Positions 21,900 to 33,830 of a stretch of 64,000 nucleotides of DNA are shown piece by piece. This DNA comes from Kingdonia uniflora (lineage: Eukaryota; Streptophyta; Magnoliopsida; Ranunculales; Circaeasteraceae): positions 1 through 64,000 of the forward strand of contig JACGCM010000715.1 of assembly GCA_014058105.1 (NCBI GenBank). Reading direction: 5' to 3'. Each line of letters opens with the position of its first letter. Position 1 is the first letter of the stretch. Under the pieces are notes generated by a model that was not told where the DNA came from, made no database searches, and saw only the letters and a program-made list of their open reading frames with translations. The translations under genes were made by a program, and so were the position numbers.

Positions 21900-23520
21900 G
21901 GAGCGGATTGGGGCTTGAGGTATGACCGGTCGAGATAGCCAGGAAGGTTAGCAATATATTGATGTAGTCGAACGGCTTTAAGAATCATTTCAAATGAACG
22001 TTACAAATCGTAGCACTTGTTTGCAGGGTGGAAATTGCATTTGTGGTTTTGGCAGTAAGGCTCATCCTTTATGACCTTGATGGGGAAGGGAGTGTGGCAG
22101 ATATGATCAGCTTAGATGAGTGTAAGAAGGGTACTGATGGGAGCAGTGAATTTGGGTAGAACGGGCATGGGACATTTTTTTTTGGGTTCAGATGATTGAG
22201 CATCAAAGTGGGGGCGCTTGTGGTTATCGGTCTCCTGAGAAACGGGAATGACCATTGGTGTATTCGAAGGTCGAGGTTTGTTATGGCTGGTAGTAGAGGC
22301 TTGTCCCTGACGATTTGATTCGCGGAGACGTTCGAGGTCAATCTATCCGTTGACCTGAGATAACATCTCCTCGAGAGTTCATGGATTTTGGAGCATGATA
22401 TACTCCTTAACGTGGCTGTGGTCAGGCAGGTCATAAGAGTAGGTGAGGATGGCATTGGCGCAATCAAGGTTTTTGACTTTGTGCAATTCATTGAGAAAAT
22501 TCTTTGTGAAATCTTTAAGCATTTCAGTGGGTGATTTGCAGAAGTTGAAAAGGGTGTCCACCCGGACTTCACAATCTTTATTGAAGGTGAAATAGGAGAT
22601 AAAAAGGTTTGAAAGCTATTCGAAACTTCAGATAGAGCCATTGGGGAGGCTGTGGTACCACTTTAGAGGGCTGTCGGTAAGGCTGGTGGGAAACATGCGA
22701 CACAAGATATGATCGGCTGTGGAGTGTAGGCTTAAAGTATTCTGGAACTAAAGGACATGAGATTGTGGGTCGATGTTATGGTATTTATAGATTTTAGGGG
22801 TATGGAAGTTTGGTGGCATCTCGACAGCAAGGAACTTCGGGCAAATGAGGTTATTTAATTGACTCCACGAGATCGGGGTGGGACTCGCGCTGATATGAAT
22901 GGCGGCATTAATTTTTTGGTCGAGTTCTTGATGTCTGAGATATGCAGGTAGAGGGGGAGAATGCTGGGGTCGCGGGTGGTAAGGCCGCGGGTCAGGGGTG
23001 TGTTTAGCGCTGTGTTCTCCGAGGGATTCCCGAGCAGGGCGCCGTGTAGGGTGTTAAGAGGTTCGAAGGGTAGAATCGATGAATCCTCATTAATGGGGAT
23101 ACCAGGATGGATCGAGCAGGCGGGTATGGTAGTGAGGGCATTCTCGGCATCAAGGTGGAAAAGAGGGACCTCGATTTAGGGGTGGGGTCTGAGTCGTGCG
23201 CGGGTGGAGACGCACGAGGGGGCGGATACCCGAGAACGCATAGGAGCATCATAGGTTTGGACTTGTTGAAGTTCACGAACTGTGTGGCACAGTTCCTCTA
23301 GGGCTCGATGTTGTCTATCATTTTTGTCTAAACGGCATTGCCGTTCAGCCTCGAGTTCCTGCCGGCGATCCTCACGCCCAATATGTAACTGGTTAGTGTG
23401 GCACTCCTCGGCTTGAGCGAATTATTGGCTAATAAGGGCAAGTTGGGTGGCGATGCCATCGACGGAGTTGCCAACAATGGCAGAGGTTGAACGAAGGGGT
23501 GGGGGGCATTGAGTATGGCT
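21900..23520 (-). pseudogene. Gag of element D
   Basis: The minus-strand segment MDTLFNFCKSPTEMLKDFTK (22561) belongs to the capsid C-terminal part. It is followed past a stop by TLEEMLSQVNG and DLERLRESNRQG, the usual linker before the zinc knuckle. The N-terminal third (about 23450-23280) is charged and broken. Overlapping frames in 22641-22069 are shadows of this region. No intact product is possible. Confidence 0.65.
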
Positions 23521-23559
23521 ATAAGGAGAAAGAAAAAGGGATTGGAAATTATGGGTATA

Positions 23560-23576
23560 TCACATACGTCGCCAAA
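23560..23576 (-). other. Primer-binding site of element D
   Basis: The minus strand reads TTTGGCGACGTATGTG immediately after the LTR end CCTACA. It is clearly different from the A/B word TTTGGCACCGTCTGTGG, which supports a different family. Confidence 0.65.
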
Positions 23577-24329
23577 TGTAGGAGCATGGTTTTATAGAGG
23601 GGAAACTTTACTTTTACACCTTGAGAGTTAGCTTCGACTAGGGATTTTGACAAATATATAAGACAATAATAAAAGAGATCATTGCACTAATATACTTGCG
23701 TAGAGTCCATGAATTGGGGTTCTCCGTGACCTTTAGCGAGGATTTGAATATGAGATTGTATAAATATTGATTTAGGTGATAGTTTGAATTGAGAGAAGGT
23801 TACAGGGTACTCGAAGGTGATGTTGGGAGGGTTTTAGGCAGTGTTTTTCTAACTCCTCCACAGTGTTGCCTCTTTTCTATTTATAGGAGATAAAAAAAGG
23901 TGAGTTACCATGTGAGGTCAGATTATATATATATATCCCTTGGGGCAGCTGCTCTGTACGAGTAGTCAGTCCTAGCACTGCAGCTGTCTGGCGGCGTAGT
24001 TTTATTATTTTTTCTAGCGAGCAGGCTATCAGGTATGTCTGCCTTCGATCATGTATTAATATGGTCGAAGCCTTTCTGGAAGTAATGTTGACCCACTATC
24101 TTTGGCTTCGGCTTCGACTAACTTCGATGATTCCTTTGAGTGATCGAGTATTCGGTTAATATTGAAAGGCTTCGTGGAATTCGATGTCTCCTTGCTGGGC
24201 TTCGGGTCTCTTAGTAGGATTCGATGTAGCCTTCGAGTATTTGACTAGTCTTGGAAGGTTGCGAATAGGCTACTACAAGACTGGGATCTAGGGGAGCAGC
24301 AAGTAGAGGAGCTTCCAGACACCCCCGCA
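23577..24329 (-). repeat. 5' LTR of element D
   Basis: The LTR starts TGCGGGGGTGTCTGG and ends CCTACA on the minus strand, about 753 bp. A TATAAATAG box lies at 23885-23878. An alternative outer limit would be the TGTCTGG start nine bases inward. The right end is where E's gag sequence begins. Confidence 0.65.
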
Positions 24330-25600
24330 ATGATCCATGGGGACTAGAAGCCTCAATTCAAATAGGACAGGAAGGCCATTTAAAAATTAGTAGGGGATCG
24401 CGGCACTCGTGGCGTCTAGAGGAAGAACCACAACCCCCTTCCCGGGTGCCGATTCGAGAAAGTTTGAGCGAAGGTAGTAGAAATTATAACCCCAGACTCG
24501 CATCCAACAGTTTCAGCACCACGCCAGTACGTTACACATGAACACATGGATCAACGAATCAAGAAATTGATAGAAGCCCAAGCTCTTTGCGGCAAAGACG
24601 ATTTGGGAAAATTACAAGGCAACCCTATTGCTAAAGAGCTATTCAACATGGAAATTCCAACAGGATTCCATACTCCTATGATACACAAATACAATGGTAT
24701 TGATCTAAGTGAGCACGTTCAACAATTTTAGGATTCATTAAAATTATATTCAAACTTAAACCACATTTTTTGTCGGCTGTTCGCTACAAGTCTTCAGGGA
24801 GAACCCCTCCGATGGTTCCATTCCTTACCCAAAAATTCTATCATAACTTTTGACCAATTACAGAAAATCTTTGTAAAGGCGTATGTTTACAACAAAGATA
24901 AGGAGGATTACCTGTACACTTTTATCAGTTTTAAACAATCAAGGGGAAAAGCTCAAAGTTTTCACCAAGAAGTTCCTCGAACTCCCTTGAAAATTTGATA
25001 ATCTAGATCTTAAGACAGCCATTTTGGCATTTACAAATGCTTTCCTGATCGATTGTATGGTGAAAGAACATCTTCTCTTGAAAAAACCCTCAACTTTGGA
25101 AGAAATGATTGAGAAAGTAAATTGGTATATCGATCTGGAAGGGATGATGTCTGAAATACATAAATCTACTAAAAACATCTTAACCCCGAAGAGTCCAGCC
25201 ACAGATAAAGACGGGCGAATGCAACAATGATGAACAGGGTGACAAGAAGTGCGCCAAAATATATACAGGAAAATCATGTGAAGGAAATTTATTACCCAAG
25301 CCTGTCCTTCCAAAATTGAATTTCAGGATTTTAGAAATCTACCATATACTAGGAAAAAGCAAATTCTTCCATATGGCTCAGCCTCTAGAGCCAATAGAAG
25401 GCAAACCTTACTGTAAGCACCACAAAGGGATGCATCACGAAACTGACCGGTGTTACGCCGTGTAAAGATTATTGGAGTACAATTTTAAAAACGAAAGAAT
25501 GTATGAATCTATTATCGATCTGGAAGAATATAAAAATAGAAGTTACAAGAAGCAGGTCAAAGTCATTCAAGTCGAAGAATAAATAGAGGAAAAATACTTG
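24330..25600 (+). pseudogene. Gag of element E (N-terminus missing)
   Basis: The frame 24546-24728 reads MDQRIKKLIEAQALCGKDDL and NMEIPTGFHTPMI, the same capsid segment as in A, B and C. A stop follows, then further capsid sequence (SLKLYSNLNHIFCRLFATSL near 24735-24795). 25024-25227 has TLEEMIEKVNWYIDLEGM. A knuckle-like CKHHKGMHHETDRCY stretch lies near 25412. Frameshifts and stops occur throughout. Confidence 0.75.
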
Positions 25601-25639
25601 TATTACCCTCTACCTTAACCACATGATCGAGATTCATCA

Positions 25640-26220
25640 GATCAACAATTCGACTAGATTCTAGAGGAGAAGATTAACAGAATGCCACGAACTCCCAGCT
25701 CGAGAGAAAGAAGTTAAGCTCCTACCCGAATCAAGCTTGCGATGAGCTGGTATTTCATTTGAAGATTGCAACATAGGTCATGTCAAGTTCCCATATCATG
25801 ACGTGTTGGTCATCATGCTTAAAATGGAGAACTTTGTTATGCATTCCATTATGATAGATACGGGAGGTGGCATTGAAATCCTATTCAAGAGCACAATCGA
25901 GCAAATGGGATTAGTAAAAAAAGTAGAGCCAAGCAATATCAATATCAGCGGAATCAATGGATCTAAAGAAGAAATAGTAGGAAAAATCGCCCTACCAATA
26001 GCAACTGGACCGACAACCCTCGATGTAACATTATACATAATCAATGCAAAATCTCAATTTTTGGGGATTATGGGGTGTTGCTTGTTACACAACACGAATG
26101 CGATCCCTTTCACTTGCCATCAAGCACTTCAATTTAAATATAATGAGGGCATCTATGAGATTAAAGGGAGTCAGAAGCTTGCTTAAGCTTGCAAAAATAT
26201 AGTATCTACCTTACCTAACG
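25640..26220 (+). pseudogene. Aspartic protease of element E
   Basis: The open frame 25803-26183 has MIDTGGGIEILFKSTIEQMG, ISGINGSKEEIVGKIALPI and LGIMGCCLLHNTNAIPF. The usual DTGS turn reads DTGG. It overlaps the end of gag-like sequence and is followed by the linker to RT. Confidence 0.8.
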
Positions 26221-26229
26221 TATCCGACA

Positions 26230-26828
26230 AATTCGTTTCATAGCAATTACAGAACACTGGTCACGTCGAGGTTCAGCCGTCCACATCCGAACCTATAAAG
26301 TACATTAAGATCGATGGACATAGCAGGGGAACATACATCAATACTGCGCTTGTCCACCAGGAAAAGGAAGCTCTCATACGCTTCCTTCAAACCAACAAAG
26401 ATGTGTTCGCATGAACTTTTTAATAAATGCCAAGAGTTGACCCAGTAAAAGCCTATCACAGATTGTGTATTCGAGAAAAAGCTACGGCAGTCACATTAAA
26501 ATTGAGGAGGCTCTCACCGCGTCTTATAGATGAGGTCAACATAGAAATTGATAAATTAATCAAAGTTTGTTTCATTCGAGAAACTAAATACCCGGATTGG
26601 ATTTTTAACATAGTAGTTGTTCCAAAGAGAAATGGAAAGATTAGAGTTTGTGTAGATTTCATGGATCTCTGCAAATACATGCTGAAAGATAGTTTCCCTC
26701 TCCCCATAATTTACCAAATGTTAAATTCTACAGCGGAACACGAGATCCTGTCGATGATGGATGCTACTTCGAGATACAACCAGATACCTCTCTTGGACGA
26801 AGATCAAATGAAGACCATCTTAATCACG
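26230..26828 (+). pseudogene. Reverse transcriptase of element E, first half
   Basis: The open frame from 26427 reads MPRVDPVKAYHRLCIREKAT, then VVVPKRNGKIRVCVDFMDL (near 26620) and LSMMDATSRYNQIPLLDEDQ (near 26755). It stops being RT at the TILITERD segment, where C's LTR begins. The YIDD half of the domain is at 53542-53951. The first catalytic Asp (MMDA) is intact. Confidence 0.8.
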
Positions 26829-27204
26829 GAAAGGGACTTATTCCTCGAGCCAGGATATTATCGGGCTAATACCATGCCAGACTCACGCAACATACACATG
26901 ACATACGCTGTCAACAATGGCACCTGGACCACGAACTACAGAAGAACGTGGTTTGAGCACTCCAAATGAAATAGAACAAGTTAAGGACACCTGTCTCCTA
27001 CGAACTATCAGTAACCTCAACTCTTTCCCCAATTCAGGAGAATGTGTTAATAGAGGCAGATGAATTGAGAGTAACATCTATAAAAAGAATAAAACACAAA
27101 GAAGAAAAGGATGACCAACCAAGTTTTTCTAGCTCAAGAGATCATAACTTGTATTCAAAATATCAGTATCAAGCAATAAAGTTACAGTTACTAAACCCTC
27201 AAGC
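26829..27204 (+). repeat. 5' LTR of element C, 3' part deleted
   Basis: It aligns with 53041-53425 through 'ctaataccatgccagactca', 'gcaccaagtttttctagctc'-like and 'gttacagttactaaac' blocks. The match ends near 27204, where the sequence jumps into gag. The missing part includes the LTR end, primer site and gag start. A TATA-like box lies near 27083 (ctataaaaag). Confidence 0.75.
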
Positions 27205-28340
27205 AATAAAGCGGTATTCATAACCCCTGACCTGCATGCCAGGCCGTTCTAGCACCATGTCAGTATGTCATACAGGAATACATGGATCAACGAATCATGA
27301 AATTAATTGAAGCTCAAGCTTTCGGTAGTAATGGCGATTTGACCAAATTGCAAGATAATCCGATCGCCAAAAAGTTGTATGATATTAAAGTATCGATAGG
27401 CTTTCATACTCTGCAGATACGTAAGTACAAAGGTACCGATCCTAAAGAATACATCTAGCAATTATGAGATTCATTGAGGTTATATTCAAATTTGAAACAT
27501 TCTGTGTCGACTATTTGCTACAAGCCTTCAGAGAGAACTACTCCGATGGTTCCATTCTCTACCTAAAGATTCAATCCTCACGTTCTACAACCTACTAAAG
27601 ATTGTCTTCAAGACGTATGGCCATAATAAAGACAAGGAAGATAATTTATACACTCTTATTAGTCTCAAACAGTCTCAGGGGGGAGAAGCTCGAAGTCTTT
27701 GCAAAGAAATTTCTTGAACTTGCTCAGAAGGTTGATAATCTGTATCAGAAGACATCCGTTTTAGCATATACCTATCTACTACATATCGATTGTAAAGAAA
27801 ATGAGTATCTGTTCCTGAACAAACCCTCGACTTTGGAAGACATGATTACCAAGGTAAACGGGTATATTGATCTAGAAAGGATGATATTTGAAAGACATAA
27901 ATCTACTAAAAATATCATAACCATGAAGGATCAAAACACAGATAGCAACAATGAACGCAAGGACAGCCAGGGTGAAAAGTAATGAGCTAAAGCAGACGAA
28001 GGCAAATCACGAAAAGGAAACTTATTACCCCGGCCAATCTTTCCAAAGATGAATGTCCGGATCTCAGCGATTCATCCCATACTAGAGAATGACAAGTTCT
28101 TCCGTGCAGCTTAGCCCCTGGAGCCACTCGAAGGCAAACCGTATTATTTGTACCATAACACATCATAAAACTGATAACTATTGTGCTTTACAGAGAGCTG
28201 GAGTACATTTTGAAAGATGGAATAATGCACAAGTACATTATTGATCTGGAAGAGTATAAGAATGAGAACTATAAAAAGCAAGTCAAAGTAATTTAGGTCA
28301 AAGATCAATCCGAGGAAAAATAATTATTCCACATCTACCA
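27205..28340 (+). pseudogene. Gag of element C
   Basis: Capsid-type sequence begins right after the LTR deletion. The frame at 27290 in several pieces includes GFHTLQIRKYKGTDPKEYI near 27400, and the frame 27602-27979 has TLEDMITKVNGYIDLERMIF. The region before protease (28130-28330) resembles the knuckle region of B, with a small deletion. Stops and frameshifts are numerous. Confidence 0.72.
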
Positions 28341-28379
28341 TAGTCACATGATCGAGATTTTCCAGATCATCAATTTAAC

Positions 28380-28835
28380 CTGATTCAAGAGGAGGAGGTT
28401 AACAAAGTATTGTTACCTCACAATTCAGAATAAAGAAGCTAAACTCCTTACCAAATTTAGCAATCGATGAACTAAAATTTAACTTAATGGTTATGACATA
28501 GGTCATGTCAAGTTCCCACATCATTATACACTGGTTATTATGCTTAAGATGAATAATTTTTTCATGCATACCATGATGATCAATACAGGTAGTGGTATTA
28601 AAATCCTTTTTTAAAGCACAATCGAGCAAATAGGGCTAGCGGATAAAGTTGTACCAAGCAACATCGATAACAGTGATTTTAACGGATCTAAAGATGGACA
28701 AGTAGGAAAGATAATTCTACCAATCACTGCTAGACCCGCCACTATCGACGTCATTTTCTACATCATTAATGCAAAACCTCGCTACCTGGGGATAATGAGA
28801 CATTAATGGTTACACAACATAGAAGCGATCCCATC
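28380..28835 (+). pseudogene. Protease of element C, proximal part, cut by B
   Basis: The + strand reads a DIDN/GSKDGQVGKIILPIT-type protease in broken frames and ends LHNIEAIPS at 28835, where B begins. The reading frame continues at 43145 with TYHQALRFKYNDGIY. Removing B and one CCATC restores the frame exactly. Confidence 0.82.
28831..28835. repeat. Left target-site duplication of element B (CCATC)
   Basis: It is identical to 43140-43144 at the other end of B. Confidence 0.92.
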
Positions 28836-29453
28836 TGTAGGGGCCTACCCCTCAATCTTATCCAAATCGATCTGTCTCTAGATCGAATTACTTCCATATC
28901 AGACTCACGCCTTCTATACATGACTTCAACAATCAAAATTGCCACATACTCCATGAACTGGTAAAGAATGTGGGTCGAGCTCAAACAAAAAAGCTTGAGC
29001 AAATCAAAGATACCTGTCTCATACAAATTTAGCAGTTACTCAGTCAACCGCTACTAACCACATTATTTGGAGAACATGCTTCGGCATGATGAAGAGCTGC
29101 GGAGAAGGCCTATATAAAGAAAAAATTCTAGAAGAGACAGGGACCCAAAAATTACACGGGAAATCACCATGAAAACTACATCTTCTAAATTCTCAAAACT
29201 TCAAACTTCTTATTCACAAGATCAAGCATTTCTAAGTTGAGCAATCACTTGTAATAAGAAATCAGCCTCAAGCAATAAAAGTAACTATTACAAAAGCCCT
29301 CAACTCGAGGTCGTAGTTTTTTTACCTATTTAAAGGTTTTTCACACTAAATCCCCTGTGTTATTTCTTGTTTTCTATCAAATTTTTGTCACAAGTACATT
29401 GGTGTAAGAGTTAATTCCAAACCACTTCGATCTTACGGAATTTGGCCATTACA
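28836..29453 (+). repeat. 5' LTR of element B
   Basis: It starts TGTAGGGGCCTACCCC and ends GGCCATTACA, 618 bp. The promoter box TATATAAAG begins at 29111. Its partner is 42513-43139. Confidence 0.92.
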
Positions 29454-29471
29454 TTTGGCACCGTCTGTGGA
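29454..29471 (+). other. Primer-binding site of element B
   Basis: TTTGGCACCGTCTGTGG follows the LTR directly. It is the same word as in A. Confidence 0.78.
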
Positions 29472-29530
29472 AAAGATAACATTTCTGCGATATCCTAAGG
29501 CATACTTTCACTCTACTACAAAATTCAATC

Positions 29531-31130
29531 ATGGTCACTTCCCGATGACCAGCAACCGAAATTCAATTCGATCTTTCAGTTGAGGCAGAACAAATTACAG
29601 GGTTACGGGCAAATCTCAATATTAAAATAGAGAAACGTAATGAGATCGAATGTCAATTAACTTTTGACCGAGAGCTCTGTGAGAAAGAGCTCGACGCCGA
29701 TTAACAAGCTCGTTTGACAACGCTCAAATGGCATGAATACCAGATGACAACAATGCAGACTGCCTTGCAAGCCCTACAAAATACTTAGCAGGATCCTCCA
29801 ACAAGAGATCGCGATCAATTTTGATAAGCCTCCTGGGTTTCTACGCGGGAAAGATTGGGACCTCGAGGAGCCACTAGCAAAGCTATTTCCAGAAATATTT
29901 AACATGAACCTCAGCTTTCCATTCATTTGGGTTGCGAAGTTCTAGGTACTACAGATGACAAAAGCATATAGATCAACGTATTAATGAATTGATCAAAGCA
30001 TAAGTTCTAGGTACTATAGATGACCTTAACAAGTTATAAGGAAGTCCAATTGCAAAAGAACTATTCGATATGGAAATACCGAAAGGTTTCCATACTCCAA
30101 AAATTTGGAAATACACGGGCACCGATCCAAAGGAGCATATTCAACAATTCCGTGATTCCTTGGGGTTGCATTCCAATCTCAACCACATCCTCTGCGGTTT
30201 ATTCGCCACGAGTCTGCAGGAGAAACTGCTCCAATGGCTCTACTCTCAACCTGAAGACTCTACATACACATTCGACCAGCTGCAGAAATAATTCATCAAG
30301 ACGTATGCTCATAACAGAGATAAAGAAGAGAATTTATATTCTCTTATCAGTCTTAAACAGTCACACAGGGAGAAGCTCGAGGCTTTTGCAAAGAAGTTTT
30401 TGGAGCTCGCGCGTAAAGTAGACAATCTCGATAAAAAAATAACTGTTACTGTTTTCACCAATGCGCTCCAGTTTGACTACAAAACCAAAGAACGCCTCTT
30501 CCTCAACAAACCTGTGACCTTTGAAGATATGATCACCAAGGTCAATAGTTTTGTCAACCTGGAAAGGATGATGTTTGAAAGGCATAAATCTACTAAATCG
30601 GTCCTTACTACGAAAGGTCCATCTACGGATTGAAGCACTAAACCAAAGGAGGATCAGGGTGACCAAAAGCGCTCTAAGGGAAACACTGGCTACCTTCGGA
30701 AAGGCGGTTCACAAATTTAACCGGTCTTCCCAAAAAAATGTTTGAATCTCCACAATTTTTCTAATCCTCTAGATGGATAAGCTCTACCGTCTCTCTTAAC
30801 TATTGGAACTAATCGAGAAACGACCGTACTGCATGCATCATAAGATAAACCATCATTCTACTGAAAATTGCTATACTTTACAAAGGTTTTTGGAATACAT
30901 TTTCAAGGAGGGATGGATGTTCGAATATTTTGTCGATCTGGAATCATACAAGGATGACAGCTATAAGAAGCAACTTGAAGTTGTCCAGGTTTAAGATCAA
31001 GCTGTGGAGAAGCATCTCTACCATATGCACATCAACAATATGATTGAAATCCATCAGATCACCAACTTAAAAAAATTCAAGCGTAGGAGACTATCAGAAT
31101 GCTGCGATCTCACACCTCAAGATAAATAAG
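29531..31130 (+). pseudogene. Gag of element B
   Basis: The start MVTSR at 29531 is followed by a charged coiled-coil region like A's (29531-29830). The capsid region has MEIPKGFHTPKIWKYTGTD (30070) and HSNLNHILCGLFATSLQEKL. Then comes TFEDMITKVNSFVNLERMMF (about 30520), and a knuckle-like YCMHHKINHHSTENCYTLQR at about 30829. At least two frame changes and several stops separate these parts. Confidence 0.82.
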
Positions 31131-31138
31131 CCAAACTT

Positions 31139-31660
31139 ATGCCTGAGTCGAGCAATCGCCGGCTTGGGATCTTATTCGAAGATTGCAACATTAGTCATGT
31201 CAAATTTTTACATCATGATGCATTAGTCATAATTCTCAAGATGAAGAAGTTTATCATGCACACAATGAAGATTGATACTGGAAGCGATATTGAAATTATA
31301 TTTCAGAGCACTATCGACCAAATGGGATTGGCTGATCAAGTTATTCTGAGCGACACCGATATTAATAGATTTAATGGTTCTAAAGAAGAGCGAGTAGGCA
31401 AGATCATCTTACCTATTACTGTAGGACCAGCCACCATCGACGCTATCTTTTATATAATTAATGCCAAATCTCATTATCTCAGGATTATGGGATGCTGCTA
31501 TCTTCACAACATGGAAGCAATCGCTTCCACCTATAATGAAGCACATCGCTTTAAACATTATGATGGTATCTTTGAAATCAAAGGTAGTCAAAAGATTTCT
31601 CGAGCTTGTAAAAATACTGTCTCGGCAATTCTAGATAACTCAGACAGATACGCTGCATAG
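31139..31660 (+). pseudogene. Aspartic protease of element B
   Basis: A 173-residue open frame contains MKIDTGSDIEIIFQSTIDQM with an intact DTGS turn near 31275, INRFNGSKEERVGKIILPIT and HYLRIMGCCYLHNMEAI. It is the best-preserved coding stretch of B. As part of a Gag-Pol polyprotein it has no start of its own. Confidence 0.85.
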
Positions 31661-31669
31661 TAATTACAA

Positions 31670-32570
31670 AAAGTTGATAACCTCGATGACCAGCCTTCCA
31701 CGGAGGTGCCCACAAAATATATCAACATTGATGGAACTAGCAGAGGTACTTTTATCGGTACCAAGCTGGTTCGACATGATAAAGATGCCCTTATTCAGTT
31801 CTTATGACAAAATCGAGATGTTTTTGCGTAGACTTTCAAAAAAATGTCTGGGATCGATCCAGCCAGGGCAAGTCACAAATTGGCTATCAACATCAATGCC
31901 ACTGCGGTTAAACAGAAATATCGACGACTATTACCTCGACTTCGAGATGAAGTTAACATTGAGATTAAGAAATTGATCAAAGTGGGATTCGTTTAAGAAG
32001 CTAAATATCCTGATTGGATATCAAACATCGATGTTGTTCTAAATTTTTTTGGAAAAGTATGAGTTTGTATAGATTTTACTGATCTCAACAAACATACTCC
32101 AAAGGATAGTTTCCTTATTTCCAACATTCATCAAATCCTTGATTGCACAGCAGGTCACGAACTCCTATTTATGATTGACGATGCTTCTGGATACAATCAG
32201 ATTCCACTCTTGGAAGAAGATCAAGAAAATGCCACTTTCATCACTGAAAGAAAACTTTACTGCTACAAAGTCATACCCTTTGGACTCAAAAATACAGGTG
32301 CGACTTATCAATGGTTGATGACTACTATGTTCAAAGCATATCTTGGGAGAGTCGTGGAAGTCTAGATTGATGATCTTTTGTGCAAGAGCGTATAGTCAGC
32401 CAACCATATTTTAGATCTCAACACAATATTCAACATTCTTCGATCTTATATGATGCATCTCAATCCTGATAGGTGTCAATTCGGAGTACATTCAGGTCGA
32501 CTTCTCGGCCACCTCATCAGCAAGAAAGGGATTGAGGCTGATCTAGATTAGATTCGGGCTCTCCTCAACA
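31670..32570 (+). pseudogene. Reverse transcriptase of element B
   Basis: The fingers region (31850-32100) is broken by stops. 32171-32365 reads MIDDASGYNQIPLLEEDQEN, FITERKLYCYKVIPFGLKN and GATYQWLMTTMF. The catalytic Tyr of YIDD is a stop (TAG at 32363-32365, leaving IDD). LNPDRCQFGVHSGRLLGHLI follows near 32460. The usual MMDATSG site reads MIDDASG. Inactive. Confidence 0.85.
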
Positions 32571-33260
32571 TGCCATCTCCAAAAATGACGAATGACGTAC
32601 ATAAACTTCCCGACATGAATGCTCTCAACCGAATCATTTCAAAATCTTCAGACCGCTGTTGTTGGCTATTCTTACTACTCTGCGGTTGTACCAAACAAGG
32701 AAAAGTTAAGCCAAATCCAGAGGTTCAATGGTCATTAGAATGCGAAACAACTTTTCTGGATCTCAAAACCTATTTGGGGAGGTCTCCCATAATGAGTATC
32801 CCCAATAGATAATGAGGAACTGGTTATCTATCTAGCAGTTGCAGATACTTTAATTCGCTCGGTTCTCATTTGACTTAAAGGGAAAATCGAGAATCCAGTT
32901 TAATTCATCAACAAAACCCTCACTCTACCTGAACGAGGTATTCTAAAATCAAAAAACTTCTTCTCACTCTTGTTTACACTTCATAGAAACTCTAGCACTA
33001 CTTCCAAGCTCATTAAGTCAAAGTCATGACAAACTACCCATTTTGGGAGGTTCTGTCCAAAAAGGAAAAATCATGGAGAGTACAACAATGGTCAGTCAAT
33101 TTGGAAGAATATGATATCAAGTTTGAACAACGCCATTCCAAAAAGGGTCAGGCCGTTACTGATTTTCTCGCAGATTTTCTATTGGAAGATCCCGAGTGGG
33201 AGGAGCACAATCTCGACCTTGTAGAGAAAATTATAGAAGATCTACCCCCCAAAGCATTTG
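32571..33260 (+). pseudogene. Gypsy RNase H of element B
   Basis: MPSPKMTNDVHKLPDMNALN and CETTFLDLKTYLGRSPIMSI lie at 32570-32812. Broken core segments follow, then 33026-33350 with MTNYPFWEVLSKKEKSWRVQ and KKGQAVTDFLADFLLEDPEW, the usual end of this domain and linker. Confidence 0.82.
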
Positions 33261-33269
33261 ATAGGCGAG

Positions 33270-33830
33270 CAGAATGGATTACAAGGAAAGGGTGGCGACT
33301 TCTTACAGATGGATCAGCAGGACCCACAGGGTCAGGAATTGGAATCTATTGATTACCCCTTCTACCGACATAATTGAGAAATCAATCCGCTTAGATTTTG
33401 TGGCCTCAAACAATGTCACCAAGTAGGAGGCTCTCAATCATGGACTCGACCTCGCACTTGAGCTCGGTGTCCCAAAACTCTCTATTTACATAGATTCACT
33501 ACTCTTCATCCACTATTACTCTAAACAATAAAGAAGAATGACAAGAGGATCAAATATGCAGCCCTCATTACAGATAGGATGAACAAGTTTGCGCAAGCAA
33601 CTCTCGATTATCTTCCTCGAGGTAAAAACAGACACGCCGATTCCTTGATCAAAATAAATTTAGCCCCTAGCATTGGTCACATTTCTATATGCACGATTAA
33701 TACTAGGGGCAATAAAGGGGAAGATGATGATTGGCAAAAGCCCTTCTTAGCCTATCTTAGTATCGACAACAAATACAACGGACTACTTCCAGCAGATCTA
33801 AAGGAGCACCAATAGTTGATTGACAACATA
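33270..33830 (+). pseudogene. Second (Tat-type) RNase H of element B
   Basis: It begins GWRLLTDGSAGPTGSGIGI near 33292, with the first catalytic Asp kept. Frames break afterwards. The end ATLDYLPRGKNRHADSL is readable at 33600. About 60 further residues lead to the integrase. The domain order confirms the Tat lineage. Confidence 0.8.

Larger units (their letters stand above)
1..24329 (-). mobile_element. Element D: Tat-type gypsy element, split by A, 3' end outside the window
   Basis: Read on the minus strand, D runs 5' LTR (23577-24329), primer site, gag, protease, RT, RNase H (to 19828), then across element A to the rest of RNase H, the second RNase H, integrase and tandem repeats (5868-3317), and an unrecognised distal part. 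Its LTR, primer site and coding sequence differ from A, B, C and E, so it is a separate family. Its 5' LTR abuts E's gag at 24330, which suggests D inserted into E. No second D LTR is seen, so its left limit is uncertain. Confidence 0.65.
24330..26828 (+). mobile_element. Element E, left segment (gag, protease, first half of RT)
   Basis: E is the oldest background element. It lacks its LTR and gag start here because D lies directly against it. It ends within RT at the C insertion, and the same RT resumes at 53542. The coding sequence is close to that of A, B and C. Confidence 0.75.

Noticed and set aside
22069..22641. 190-residue frame on the minus strand
   Set aside because: It overlaps D's gag in a different phase. 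The segments matching other gags are in the neighbouring frame (22561-22379), so this is a shadow.
22961..23301. Plus-strand Arg/Gly-rich frames of 64-72 residues
   Set aside because: They are antisense to the N-terminal part of D's gag, short, with no similarity to the antisense ORFs of A-C.
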